64,000 nucleotides of DNA from Apium graveolens (GCF_009905375.1 NC_133650.1:300265957-300329956); one strand, 5' to 3'; shown: positions 11,164 through 23,727, counted from the first letter of the stretch. The notes: generated from the sequence alone by a model not told the origin. Numbers and translations: made by a program.

Positions 11164-11597
11164 TACGGCGTCAGAGGATTAGGTCATCACGATGAAACCT
11201 CAATCCAAGATAAATTATTTAATCAATAAACAAATGTCAGCAGAAGATATTTAACATCTATGACCCCAAACTAATCCAAGATCTTTTAAGATTACAGTTC
11301 TAGAAACAAGAATTCCAAATTCAATAAATACATTTTTCACTTTCTTTTAAAATAATTCTCAATTAAATACCAAACCCACTAGTATAACTTTGAAAAGAAG
11401 TACACTAGTCCCAACTATAAAATAACATAATATATAATATAATATAATATAATATAGTATAATATAATATAATATAATATAATATAATATAATATAAACA
11501 ACTTTACATAACATAACTTACACTAGTCCGCAAACCCTGGACCAACCACCTTCCAAAAGCTTCTTCATTGCTTCCTCGAATTACACGGCTAAATATA
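11164..11597. other. Inserted segment carrying the (AATAT)n array (unit 1)
   Basis: This roughly 435-bp stretch splits the rps3 relic from the rpl16 relic. It is bracketed by two copies of a roughly 55-bp sequence encoding the S3 tail (11107-11163 and 11598-11655, both containing tagggcgaccttttttt-like words). It therefore arose with a duplication of the target. No gene is seen in it. Confidence 0.6.
11429..11497. repeat. (AATAT)n microsatellite, about 69 bp (unit 1)
   Basis: About 13 pentanucleotide repeats with one tatag interruption. The interruption is shared with unit 3 (about 29939), a useful lineage marker. Confidence 0.9.
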
Positions 11598-11880
11598 TAT
11601 AATATTTTGTTCGTTTCGAGTAGGGCGACCTTTTTTAAGAAAATGAAATCCATACTTTGACAAATGAGATTTTATAACAAGTAGACACTTCTGCAGGAGC
11701 ATAATCGATTTTACGGTTAAATACATTACGAGATATTTTTTCATACTTTTCATATTTAGTTCTAACTATTTTTTGCACCCTTTAATCGACCTGCACAACA
11801 TTAGCACATATAAGGATCCCCTCCACCCTTTTTCATTACTAATGGAATATCATTCATTATTTTACTAAAATTGGAACGCA
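11598..11880 (-). pseudogene. Mitochondrial-type rps3 C-terminal relic, second copy (unit 1)
   Basis: Minus-strand translation with one frameshift gives [11 protein letters not shown], then CAGRLKGAK, then [19 protein letters not shown] and [20 protein letters not shown], ending VWISFS. The order and spacing follow the C terminus of plant mitochondrial ribosomal protein S3 ([12 protein letters not shown], GRLx[30 protein letters not shown]). It is better preserved than the first relic at 9050-9456. The presence of mitochondrial overlap-order genes in a nuclear array suggests an ancient mitochondrial insertion or a failed gene transfer. Confidence 0.8.
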
Positions 11881-13076
11881 ATGATTTTGTTTTATTTCAA
11901 GGTTAAAAACAAATATATTGAGTAACAGGAGAAGTACTTTGTTGAACAGGTTTTATTTTTACGGACTCAATTAAGGTCCCTCGGGAACGGAATGCTGCCA
12001 TTTTTCTATGTTAGCCAAATTGTCTGGATGGGATGAGACTAAAAATTTAATCGAAATTATAATATTTAAATAATATTTTGGTCAAAATTATATAAAATAT
12101 GACACAAAATTACACGACATGCAGGTACATGTACACGAACGAATTCTTAACTAGTCATGGATTTAGTATTCATTTAAACTAAACACGAAAGTACAAGAAG
12201 ACGTGAAAGAATATAAAATGAACAAATTGTCAGGTTTAAGTACAAATCATCGTTCAACAAAATAAAAAATGAATTGACAGTAGTACTAAAACATGAAAAC
12301 TCCATTCAAATAAAAATGATTTTGTTGTGAAATTAAAAAATTAAAAATAGTTCAATTTAAATGTTTCAATTTCGATAAAATATTCTACCTAAATTGATTA
12401 CAACCGGACCTGTTAATAATATAAATAAATAAATATTATTCATATTTTATATAATTATTTGCTATTGCATTTTTAGGAACAGGAGATATATGATTCTTGT
12501 TCCAATTTTATCCGAAAAATAAGTCGACTGCATTTTAGATAGGGTCGTAGAGAGGGAGGGAGGGAGGGAGTGAGGTTCTTGTTGTTTCCACTTTCTCTCA
12601 AAGTTATTCCTCACCGGTCCTCACACTAGAACTCCCGCATAATACTTGGTGCTTGGTTCTTGACTGACATAAGTTCAATCTATGTTCCGCGTTCTTTCAT
12701 AACAGAAAAAGCAAGCCTCCTTTCTTTTTATCTTTCAAAGCTTGTCTATTCACGGTTTTATCATCGTAAAATCGAAAATGAGTGTTTAACATGCTGAGGA
12801 TTGCCATCAAAATTTGAGTAGAATCATAGTATTTCTTAACTTCTTTAGGCATAACCTATTGTAGAAATATTGCTAGTTTCTTCGCTAAGGTATATGATAA
12901 TGTTATTGAATAGAATGCAAATGCAACTTGTTCTCTGAAAAATGGTACTGTCACTTTATTTGCATAGGTACACAAAGGAAGATTTAAGCTGATCAACGAG
13001 ATGTGCCCCAAGGAATTATCATCATAAATATTCTGTCTAATAGCGTGATTAGTAAAATAACGACATAAGATCAGTT

Positions 13077-14728
13077 AAACTGGTAGTATTCAACTCCCCT
13101 TCTTCCAAAAACAGCTCTGCTCCCATCTTCCCATCCAATCTTATAAGGATTCGATTCATTAAGAAGTGGATGTGGATTTTCACTCGTCCATAAAAACCAG
13201 ATCCTAACTACTAAACTTATACATTTATAAATTATTAATATATATAAATAAAATTTAACTATAATCAATTAATAAAATTAATTAATATGTATTAATATTC
13301 TAATTTTTCAAGTTATTTTATTTTATTTTCAAAGTAACTATTATTTCATCATATTAAAATTTCTTCTACACACCACATTTTATCATATTATAATGAGTAA
13401 ATCATGTGTGTCAGAAATTATTTTCATACATAATATTTTATTTATTCACAATTCACAACCTTTTTTTATTTTAATTTTTCAAAACGACTTATATAATTAA
13501 TTCATATATTTCTTAAATTACAATGTTTTACTTTTATGTATTTATTTTATAAATATTTTAAACTGAACTATTTTCACATATTTTCAAATTTTTATTTTCA
13601 CAACATCTCTGACTTAAAATAGTTTTGTGTGCTTAAGTTTTTTTATTATTGAACCATGTTAAATTAAAATTATTCATCTCAAAAAATTTGAATGGATTCG
13701 GAGGTCCGATCCGATAATCGGAGATCCTAATGAATTTGGATATAAATTATGTTATTAAAAATCTGAAATTGATCTGATCTCAATCCAATCCAACAAATTT
13801 AAATAAATATGAATTTAATTAAATCTGATCCAAATTTGAACATCAGCACAAGGATAACTTACTCCGATTCACATTGTATATCTCCTAAAAGGCACTTAGC
13901 TTCAATTCAACAGAAATGGAATGAAATTTTATCATGTTTTACTAAAATTGCACCAAAATTTCCATCATATTTTAGCCAATATTATTGTATGGTAATAGTT
14001 CTATCCCCAAAAACTTCTGTATTCATGATTATATCTTCCTATAAAGAGGTGTTAGCATATTTTTCAGCAATTGAACCTTCCTCCAACAAAAAATTCTTTT
14101 AGGCCATATTATTAAATAAAAAATAGATTATTCCCATTATTTGATACATTGACGTCTTACGGATCGTAATATCTTAAAAATCTTATGCAAATCATGTTTT
14201 CCGGTAAGAAAAATATATTTAAAAGGAAATTACAATACCAAATTTTGACACGTAAGTCACAGCAAAAAATTTAGTCAAAACGGACACTCCTAAATAATTA
14301 GCTTATACGTAGATATTGTCGAATTATTTTTTCATGTGAATTTTAAGAAAATTTTCACTAGATTAAGTAAAATGAGAGTGGTGGTGACAACCGGTAGAAT
14401 AACAAATTCGCTAGAATAAGTATTTAATAATGAAATTTATTAGCTTAATTTGAATTAAAAATGTGCAATAGCATTAATATTACTAATATCCATACATTAA
14501 GAAATAAGATTTTTGTAACTCTCGAATCATTGATATTGTCATAGGTACAATATGTTTAATTGCCTTAAAACAGATTAGGAGGTTATAATTGTTGCCAGCT
14601 TTCAGTGTAAATGCCAAGCCTCTTATAAATAGCAAATAATTTTACACTACAAATCAGAGCTTCAACATGCATAAACATTGCTCCATTGGCTTTTCTTTTG
14701 GTTTCTGTTCTTGATAGCTTGTTTAGAG
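13077..14728 (+). repeat. Segment U of unit 2
   Basis: Copy of 807-2458 with few changes, without any transposon at the hAT site. It ends with the TATA-like cttataaatag and the leader of the MADS pseudogene. Confidence 0.8.
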
Positions 14729-14788
14729 ATGGCAAAAAAGCCCAGCATTGGTCACCAAAAGATCAAGATTGCGAAAATAGAGCGTAAG
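14729..14788 (+). pseudogene. MADS-box pseudogene, first 20 codons only (unit 2)
   Basis: Identical in extent to the unit 1 pseudogene, with the same F5P and R9H changes and the same 22-bp filler after codon 20 (14789-14810). The shared scar shows that units 1 and 2 descend from one deleted unit. Confidence 0.85.
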
Positions 14789-14810
14789 GTGAAAAAAGCC
14801 CAACATTGCT

Positions 14811-15048
14811 CCATTGAATAAGATTAGAGAAGATCTTTCTTGTGAGGAAGAAGCTTGAGAGGAGCGAATTTTGAGGAAGAACGCAATTCCGTTTGTGAAA
14901 ATTTTGTGGAAAAATCATCCGGAGAGAGAGGCTACTTGGGAATTAGAAGGATCTATTTGTGAGAAATATCCGTATTTATTCGATTCAGGTACGAGTTTTT
15001 AGTTTTGTTTAATTTCGGGGACGGAATCGTATTTAAGGGGGGTATATA
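14811..15048 (+). mobile_element. Chromovirus chromodomain relic (unit 2)
   Basis: Same fragment as 2541-2778. Here the codon that is a stop in unit 1 (TAG) reads through (gag), so the chromodomain tail is open to its natural end. The polypurine tract precedes the LTR at 15049. Confidence 0.85.
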
Positions 15049-15064
15049 TGTAATATACGAGAAT

Positions 15065-15104
<40 letters not shown>

Positions 15105-17292
15105 GATTTGAATTAAAATTAAAATAAGTGATTTTAATTCATTTGTTAAATAGCATAGAAATAAAAGTAATAGTAATTAGTTGTTATAATTTTAATTCTA
15201 ATAGTTAGAGGATACCTTATGTAATATATATCTATATATATATATATATATATATATCACCACACGGGCATTCTTAATTTACGCAAGCAAAGGAAAAGAG
15301 AAGAAAAATCCTAGAAGAGCAGGCGGATAAAGACTTAGAGGAAAACAGAGTCATCGAGCCTTGTAGTAGTTTTTTTGTTTGTTTTCATTGAATAAGGTAA
15401 CTCTTTATTGCGTGTTATTATAATTAGTCATATAGCTGAGCACTTCGCATGTGACCTTGTCAATTGTTGATAGAGCACACACAACACACAAATTTAGTAA
15501 TAAATTGTATGGCCATCCTTGTTTCTTTGTTGTCAAATCACGTCATTAGTGTCAACTAGGAACCATGTTGTATTTTATTATCATTCAGTTTTGGTATCCA
15601 TAATAATGTTATTTATGTTATATTATTCAAGTGCGAATTATATAATTTATTTATACATATGTTTAATCCACAAGATCTGCTGCTTCAATTCCAATTTTCA
15701 TGTTACTTTAAAATTATTAAGTTAGGTTATGCATATGTGAGCTTTTATTTAATTGCGGTTGATTAGACTATGATAGTGTGGCAATTGGATGATTCAAGTT
15801 ATTTAAATTATTTATATAAAATTAAAATTTTGTGAGGGTTTTTCACTACTTCAATATACTTATTTATTAGTTATAATTTAAATTGATTTTATGTATGCCA
15901 CTTACCATTAAAACAATTTAATTGGTGTACATGTACTTAGTCCAGTTATACTAGTGAGTCCAATTATACTAGTGTCATAATTTATAATTAATTATTTAAT
16001 AAAGGTGAACAATGGTAGTTAATTTACAATCTAATTATTTTATGTATATGTATTATTAAATTAGTAAGCAGTATGGTAGTTAGGTGCATTCGTTTAAACA
16101 TATTGTATAATTATAAATGTAATAATGACATGACATTTGGTCTCTTTAGTGTTAAATTCGAGGACATGTAATGTACTGGTTCGGAGCCGAATAGTTGTGT
16201 ATTGATAAAAAAATTAGTTTTGAATAAATTAAGAAGCAACAAATATTAATTATAAATTTTAATTTTGTAATTAGATCACGGGTCGGGGATTTAGCACATC
16301 ATTTGCAGATTTTGATATTACTTTAGTTGCGATATTCGAGGTACGGATTATGTCCCTTTTTTATTCACCGTTACTCCTCTTGTCCATTATATTTATTTGA
16401 TTCATTATGTTCTACTTTCTGTTCATTCCGTTAATATTTACTTTGACCATTTTAATTTCCAAAAATTATTTTAAAATTTGATTTTGAAAATTTAGATATC
16501 TGTGTATGCGGTTTTCAAAAATTATTTATGACACTCACCCGCTTTGAAAATTTGTATCATTTTTCTCATGTGATTTTTAAATTTTGCGAGAATATTTTCA
16601 TTTTGAACCCTTAGTGTGATTTAGGGTATACCGAGTTAACAGGAGTACTACAGCCATGTCATTACGGTACCAGTGACATGACACTTCCGTGACACTGTGA
16701 TTGGTCATGGCGTATCCTTTTGTTAGCTCTTGGGAGGAGTTTTTGGCCATTTTAATATTTGTTCAGGATACGTGGCTGCACCCAGAATTTGATTTGTGAT
16801 TTGATTTATGGTGACGTTGTATATGTCGTACACGTTATCCATTCTGTTGCACATATTAGGTACCCTATGATGTGTGTATTTGTATCCGTTCTGATTTCGG
16901 TATGAAATATCATAACCCAAAATTATTGTTTTATTATAAGCTGTGAAATATTTATTTCTGATTTTATGTTTTATAAATTGTATTCCAAATCCGTACTGGG
17001 CTTTTGGCTCATGCCGTATTTTTTTCCGGTATGTGCATAGGGGAAATATTGGACTGTGCTATGGAGAGCAACCCCATTTATTGATTAGAATTTTGGACTT
17101 TATCAATATCTAGACTTAATTATTTATTTAGAGATTTCAACATTTATATTTTTGGTTTAGACAGTTTGAAGATTTAATATTATTTTTGGAGATTTTATAC
17201 TGTTTATTTATTATTTAGAAATATATTAGTGCTCTGTTTGCAGGTTTATGATAGGTAATACCTCCTTCTAATTTTTAAGAAGGGGTGTTACA
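15049..17292 (+). mobile_element. 3' LTR of the chromovirus relic (unit 2)
   Basis: 2,244 bp with TGTAATA and TGTTACA ends. The (AAT)n run (about 15065-15107) is longer than in unit 1 and the (TA)n run (about 15232-15257) is shorter; such slippage differences can serve to tell unit copies apart. Confidence 0.85.
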
Positions 17293-17350
17293 AACTGGTA
17301 GTATTCAACTCTCATTCTTCCAAAAATAGCTCTGCTCCCACCTTCCCATC

Positions 17351-18717
17351 TAGAGCTGCAAACGAATAGAACCGAGCCGAGTTCTGTCCCAGCCGAGCCG
17401 AACATAATTTTTTTTAAAATGAACCGAGTCGAGCTGAATTTAAAAACCCAGCCGAAAAAAAATGTTTACGATCGGTTCGTTTATAAAGGAGCCGAGCCGG
17501 ACACGAGTTTGCTCACGAATAACCGAGCCGAGCCGAACTCGAGCCGAGTCGAGTTGTTCACTAATAGTTCGCATATATTTTTTAATCGACCAAGTTTAAG
17601 GTATAATTTATAACTTTATAAGTTTTATGGAGATCAAATACTAATTTCATCTTACAATTATATACTCACACTCTACACTTATCAATTTTTTTCACTAGTC
17701 GAGTTTTAAGAACAAAATCATTTTTATTTTAAATTAATGAGACATTCATAACTTTAGAAATTATACATTACTTTTAAATTGTTGATGTCGATTGTCAAAA
17801 ATTTAGTAATTTTTGATATTTTAGTTAAATTGTTTTAGATTAGAAACGAGATATAAAATAAAATAAAGGAAGTAAGCCCATTTAAGTAGTTGAGAAATAA
17901 AATTATTAAAATTATTTTATGTTTTTCTTAAAAATATTCTAATTTATTTTAAGAACTCACTATTTTAATTTATTTGAAATTGTAATTTTGGTCGATTTTA
18001 TCATAGACCCCTCTAATAATAGTGTGAGGTGAAATTTAGTGTTAAGTTTAATTAGAAATTATTTGTTAAAGTAATCAAGCTCTAGTGATATGTATGAAAT
18101 TAATTAAATTATTTATTGTTAAAATATATATTGAATTTTTATTACATTAATCATTATACTTTAAAATTAGTATTAAATTTTAATTAAAAAAATTTAAAAT
18201 CTTTATAAAAGTGATTAGTAAATATTTATTACTCCCTCAGTCCCTTCCAATTGTTTACATTTCTGGGGAAGTGTCTAGCACGCATTTTAAGGTGCATAAA
18301 AAGTATAGTTATGTAACTTATTTTTACAATTTTCTTTTTTTGAATAAAAGTTGAATGTTTTAATTTTTATTCTGAAAAATAAAATTGTAAAAAAAATTAC
18401 AGAACTATACTTTATATGCACCTTAAAATGCGTGTCGGACACTCTCTAAAAAATGTAAACAATTGAAAGGGACGGAGGGAGTATATGTTATATTTAAAAA
18501 ATTTATCTGAGCCGAGTTACCGAGTTCGAGCCGAGTCCGAGCTAAACGAGCCGAGTCCGAGCCGAATATTAAAAAACTCGGCTCGGCTCGTTTAATTATC
18601 TGAGCTTATTTTTTTGTTCATGATCGGCTCGTTTAAGAAAACGAGCCTAGCCGAGTTCACTTAAACGAGCCGATCCCGAGTTTTGTTCACGAACGGCTCT
18701 GTTCATTTGCAGCTTTA
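17351..18717. mobile_element. Non-autonomous hAT element (unit 2)
   Basis: Same insertion as in unit 1: TAGAGCTGCAAA left end, TTTGCAGCTTTA right end, and ttcccatc at 17343-17350 and 18718-18725. The shared position shows that it inserted before the units multiplied. No transposase frame is present. Confidence 0.88.
18232..18481. mobile_element. Stowaway MITE nested in hAT (unit 2)
   Basis: 250 bp, TA-flanked (18230-18231 and 18482-18483), with the CTCCCTCAGTCCC and GGGACGGAGGGAG ends. Confidence 0.92.
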
Positions 18718-20106
18718 TTCCCATCCAATCTTACAAGGATTCGATTCATTAAGAAGTGGATATGGATTTTCACTTGTCGATAAAAACCAGATCCGAACTA
18801 CTAAACTTATACATTTATAAATTATTTATATATATAAATAAAGTTTAACTATAATCAATTAATAAAATTAATATATATGTATTGATATTCTAATTTTATA
18901 AGTTATTTTATTGTATTTTCACATTAACTATTATTTCATCACATTAAAATTTCTTGTACACACCACATGTTATCATATTCAAATGAGTGAATCATGTATG
19001 TCACAAATTATTTGCATACATAATATTTTAGTTATTCACAATTCACAACATTTTTTTTTATTTTAATTTTTGAAATTGACATATATAATTAATTCATATA
19101 TTTCTGAAATTACAATGTTTTACTTTTATGTATATATTTTATAATTATTTTAAACTGAACTATTTTCACATATTTTCAAAAAAAAATTATTTTCACAACA
19201 CCTCTAACTTAAAATAGTTTCTTGTGCTTAAGTTTTTTTTTATTATTGAACCATGTTAAATTAAAATTATTCATCTCAAAAAATTTAAATGGATCCAGTG
19301 GTCCGATCCGATAATCGAAGATCCTAATGAATTTGTTTATGAATTACGCTATTAAAAATCTGAAATTGATCCGATCTCAATCCAATCCAATAAATTTAAA
19401 TGAATATGAATATGAATTTAATCAAATCCAATCCACATTTGAACACCAGCATGAGGATAACTTAGTCTCGTTCGCATTGTATATCTCCTAAAAAGGCACT
19501 TACGCTTCAATTCGACGGAAATGGAACGAAATTTTATCATGTTTTACTAAAATTGCACCAAAATTCCCATCCTATTTTAGCCAATATTATTGTATGGTAA
19601 TAATACTATTTTAAATGAAAATAGATTATGCCCAATATTTGATACGTTGACGTCTTACGGATTGTAATATCTTAAAAATTTTATGCAAATCATGTTTTTC
19701 GGTAAGAAAAATATATTTAAAAGGAAATTACAATAGCGAATTTTGACACGTAATTCATAGAAAAAATTTAGTCAAAACGGACACCTTATACGTAGATATT
19801 GTCAAATTATTTTTTCAATGTGAATTTTAAGGTAATTTTCACAAGATTAAGTAAAATGAGAATGGTGGCTACAACCAGCAGAATAATAAATTTGCTACAA
19901 TAAGTATTTAATAACAAAATTTATTGGCTTAATTTGATTTAAAAATGTGCAATAACATGAATATTAGTAATATCCATACATTAAGAAATAAGATTTTTGT
20001 AACTCCCGAATCATTGATATTGTCACAGGAACAATATGTTTGATTCCCTTAACACAGATTAGGAGATTATAATTTTTGCCAGCTTTCAGTGTTAATGCCA
20101 AGCCTC

Positions 20107-20114
20107 TTATAAAT
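20107..20114 (+). promoter_or_regulatory. TATA box of MADS copy 2
   Basis: TTATAAAT about 100 bp upstream of the ATG at 20213, followed by the conserved leader ending in gtttagag. Confidence 0.6.
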
Positions 20115-20212
20115 ACCGAATGATTTTACTCTACAAATCAGAGCTTCAACATACATAAACATTGCTCCATTTGCTTTTCTTTTGGTTTCTGTTCTTGATA
20201 GCTTGTTTAGAG

Positions 20213-20881
20213 ATGGCCAAAAAGTTCAGCATTGGCCGCCAAAAGATCAAGATTGCGAAAATAGAGCGTAAGAATCACCTGCAAGTTACCTTCTCAAAGC
20301 GTCGATCAGGCCTTTTTAAGAAGGCAAGTGAGCTCTGTACACTTTGTGGAGTTGAGATTGCCATTATAGTCTTTTCTCCAGCTGGAAAAGTGTTCTCCTT
20401 TGGACATCCTAATGTTGAAGGTATAATTGATAGGTTTTTTAGTCGCAATCCTCCACCTTCAAACTCAAGCACTCTCCATCTCGTTGAAGCTCATCGTAGT
20501 ATGACTGTTTGCGAGCTGAACTTCCATCTCACACAGATTTTCAATGAACTAGAGGGTGAGAGGAAGAGAGGAGAGGCACTTGATGACATGAGGCAAGCTA
20601 GCCAGAGCCAGTTTTGGTGGGAATCTCCAGTCGAAAAGATGGGATTTGATGAGCTTCAACAATTGAAGGACTGCATGGAAGCGTTGAAGAAAAATGTCAA
20701 CAATCAAGCTAATAGCATCTTGATTGAGAATGCAAATTCTAATTTGCCACCTTTTGGTTTTAATGGACACAGGGCCTTTAATCAGTTTGAAGCTAAGCCT
20801 AATCAGATTGATCCTGCTTCTCATGTCCCTGGTTACAGATATGGTAATGGTTATTTTGGTCTGAGCAACTTTGCTGCGTAA
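20213..20881 (+). CDS. Type I (AGL62-like) MADS-box transcription factor, copy 2
   Basis: Intronless, 222 residues, with an uninterrupted MADS domain. Arg95, Glu116, Arg209, Ala221 and Ala222 are the states shared by most copies, so this copy is the best guess at the array consensus apart from residue 209, where the copies split two and two (R here and in copy 1, G in copies 3 and 4). It differs from copy 1 by two bases, both amino-acid changing. The codon following Asn161 is gtc (Val), against gtg in copies 3 and 4, the only synonymous difference I found. The upstream promoter region carries the hAT element about 1.5 kb from the ATG and the chromovirus LTR about 2.9 kb away. Confidence 0.93.
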   Translation: MAKKFSIGRQKIKIAKIERKNHLQVTFSKRRSGLFKKASELCTLCGVEIAIIVFSPAGKVFSFGHPNVEGIIDRFFSRNPPPSNSSTLHLVEAHRSMTVCELNFHLTQIFNELEGERKRGEALDDMRQASQSQFWWESPVEKMGFDELQQLKDCMEALKKNVNNQANSILIENANSNLPPFGFNGHRAFNQFEAKPNQIDPASHVPGYRYGNGYFGLSNFAA

Positions 20882-21335
20882 TCTGAGCTTGTGTCTTGCT
20901 AGACAGTTCTGAGTCTCCATTTTGATTGATGCTGTGTGGCTTTGCCGGAAAAGAAAGTTCATTTTTCTATCTATTGCTTAAAGTTGTAACTTAAATTTGA
21001 CAAACAGTTTGATCTGAAGTTTATTCTGAGGTTGTAATGGATATTGTTTTTTGAAAATGGTCAGCTGCATATGTCTAAATATTCTTTAAGCTTAAAATGT
21101 CAATTACTATTGAAAAGTTATCAAAAAAGAGAGCCCTGTGGGCATCATTGGTTTCAAATAGCCATCATCAACTAACATCAGCACTGAGAGTTGGATGAAC
21201 GTGTAACTTATAATCTTGTTTTTCATATCAAAACAAATTATATTGGGAAAGAAAAATTACCAACTTTTTTTTGAAATATTAATAAAAAAGAAGAAGCAAT
21301 TGATTAATCTATAAATTAGATTTGAAAGATGAACT

Positions 21336-21742
21336 TTGACTTGCGACTCAAGGAACTGGATCTCAAAGCGAACGGGGTTTTGTCGTGCATTTGACAAACT
21401 CAGATTACAAATTTAAATAGAATATTAACATCTACCAACCCCCACTATATCTACCTTTACTATATATATTATATTTTGTTCGTTTCGGATATAGCATGAC
21501 TTTTTTTTGTAGTGTATAAAATTCACACATTAACACTCGAGATTCTGTAATGAGTAGATACTTCCACAAAAGTATAATCGATTTTCTGATTAAATACAGC
21601 ACGCGATATTTTTCTATACTTTTCGCATTCAATTCTAGCCATTTTCGCACCCTTTAATGGATCTAATCAACATATATACATATAACTCTCCCACCCCTTT
21701 TCATTACTAATGGATTATCCATACTATTTTATTTTACTAAAA
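21336..21742 (-). pseudogene. Mitochondrial-type rps3/rpl16 first relic (unit 2)
   Basis: Copy of 9050-9456. The minus strand again gives an S3-like NQKIDY followed by VEVSTHYRI, then a stop, and the internally deleted L16 remnant (GRYSGGW, then SLSNARQ). The reading frame 21432-21650 in another phase is a shadow. Confidence 0.73.
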
Positions 21743-22989
21743 ATGCAATGATCTTGTTTTTTTCTCGGTTGAAAACATATGTCTTTAGTTACATGAGAAG
21801 TATTTTTCTAAACATATTTTATCTTTACTGACTCAATTAAGATCCCTCGGGAACAAAATCTTACCCTTTTTCTATGTTAGCCAAACAGCCAGCCAGATGA
21901 GACGAGATTAAAAATTTTAATATTAAAAAAAATGTTTTATTTAAAATTGCACAAAATATGACACGAAATTATGATATGAATGTACATAACATGAAACGGA
22001 TTTTTAACTAGTCATGTTTTGGTTTACTATTCATTTAAACTAAACATAAAAGTTTCCTGATTTGAAAGTATATAAAACAAACGAATTGTCGGGTTTAACT
22101 AAACATATACGAATTGGGGGGTTTAAGGTAAAAAGGTCTAAGCTTTAGTGGCTCTAAGGTATAGAGAAGGGGTGTGTATGTACAGTATATGCGAAGAGGG
22201 GTTTTGGATATGAAGGAATTTATCTGATTCTGAAATGAAGTAACGCTGCAAGGGATTTTGGGCTTGATTAAGTAACCAAAATCGACCTAACCCCAAATTT
22301 GTATTATAAATTTTTATGAATTGATTTGTCAGGACATATGTTCAAATTGAATTCGCAGACGCACATGAATACATGCAAGATCTCATATTATTACGAGAAA
22401 AGTTATCTTTTGTAATAATTATTTGGACCCCTAGTATTTATAAGATTGGATTTTTTAATAATATTTTGGACTCCTAATATATTGTAGTAAAGGGTTGTTT
22501 GGTTGAAATAATAATTGTTTGTTCTTTTTTATTGTCTTATTTTGAAACAAATAATAATTTTTCCAAAAATACATATTATTACGGTACAATTACAGTCAAC
22601 AATTTCATATACGACATAATTTTTTTTCGTATTTCGGTTTATCTTTTTCGTACACAAACACGTAATTGTAATTAAATAAATAAATTAAGAGGCGGTTTTG
22701 AATTTACCTTTGTTACACGACATGAACAGATATAAATTGACATAAATACATATTTAAAGAAATATTTTAAAATTATTTACATATATTTTATAAATGTATA
22801 TTGTATTTTTAATTTTTATAAAAAAATAGAAAAAAATTCAAATCCAAAAATTTGACAACACTTATAACTTATTGACTTGAACTCAATTAATAAAAGTACT
22901 CCTAACAAAAAAAATATATTGAAAAAGAAAAATCATTATTTTGTGAAAATGTTAAAAATAAAAGAAGAAGCTATTGATTAATTTATAAA

Positions 22990-23489
22990 TTAGATTTGAA
23001 TGAGACCTTTGACGATTTTCGCTTGCGACTCAACTGGAGGAACCTAAATATGGAAGCGAACGAGGGCTTTTCGTGCATTTGACAAACTCACCACACATAT
23101 TTCAAGTAAAATGTGTCACGTGCACATACGAGTAATGTAACTTATAGAATTTCCTTTTGGCTTCCCATTCTGCTAGTAATAAAAAGATATGCGAAAACTC
23201 TTACCCATGTCTCCATATTTTTTTAAATTATTTGCTGGAGTTGTTCGATTATAACTTGAGGCGCTACTTCAATGGCTCGATCTGAAAGACGACCGTCTCT
23301 ACAAGTTTTAGTACCATATCTTCCAAAACCAAGTTGTATACCGTCTTGTTTGCAACCTCTACTATATCCTCGTTTACGATATATATGTATATGTATATAT
23401 ATGTATATAATATTTTGTTCATTTCGAATAGGGCGACCTTTTTTTAGTAAATGAAATCCATATACGGGGTCAGAGGATTTGGTCATCAC
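22990..23489 (-). pseudogene. Mitochondrial-type rpl16 relic, open N-terminal half (unit 2)
   Basis: An 88-codon minus-strand frame (23489-23223) covers the L16-like GCKQDGIQLGFGRYGTKTC and GRLSDRAIEVAPQVI, ending in QQII and a stop. The C-terminal block SLSNAR survives beyond the stop near 23094-23064. An insert of repeated TATATG words (about 23381-23412) precedes the conserved block, where mitochondrial L16 has an unrelated N terminus. The frame is shared by several units, but no promoter, targeting sequence or intact C terminus is visible, so I treat it as a relic. Confidence 0.78.
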
Positions 23490-23727
23490 GATGAAACCTC
23501 AATCCAAGATAAATTATTTAATCAATAAACAAATGTCAGCAGAAGATATTTAACATCTATGACCCCAAACTAATCCAAGATCTTTTAAGATTACAGTTCT
23601 AGAAACAAGAATTCCAAATTTAATAAATACATTTTTCACTTTCTTTTAAAATAATTCTCAATTCAATACCAAACCCACTAGTATAACTTTGAAAAGAAGT
23701 ACACTAGTCCCAACTATAAAATAACAT

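Larger units (their letters stand above)
1..12271 (+). repeat. Tandem unit 1, full length (about 12.3 kb)
   Basis: The first 30 bases recur near 12272, 24721, 30753, 36768 and 52984, and the sequence after each recurrence matches this unit for kilobases. The unit boundary is arbitrary because the array is continuous. This unit carries one intact MADS gene, one MADS pseudogene with a 268-bp deletion, a 2.24-kb chromovirus LTR, a hAT element with a nested MITE, and two mitochondrial-type rps3/rpl16 relics. It pairs with unit 2: both share the same deletion scar in the MADS pseudogene. Confidence 0.95.
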
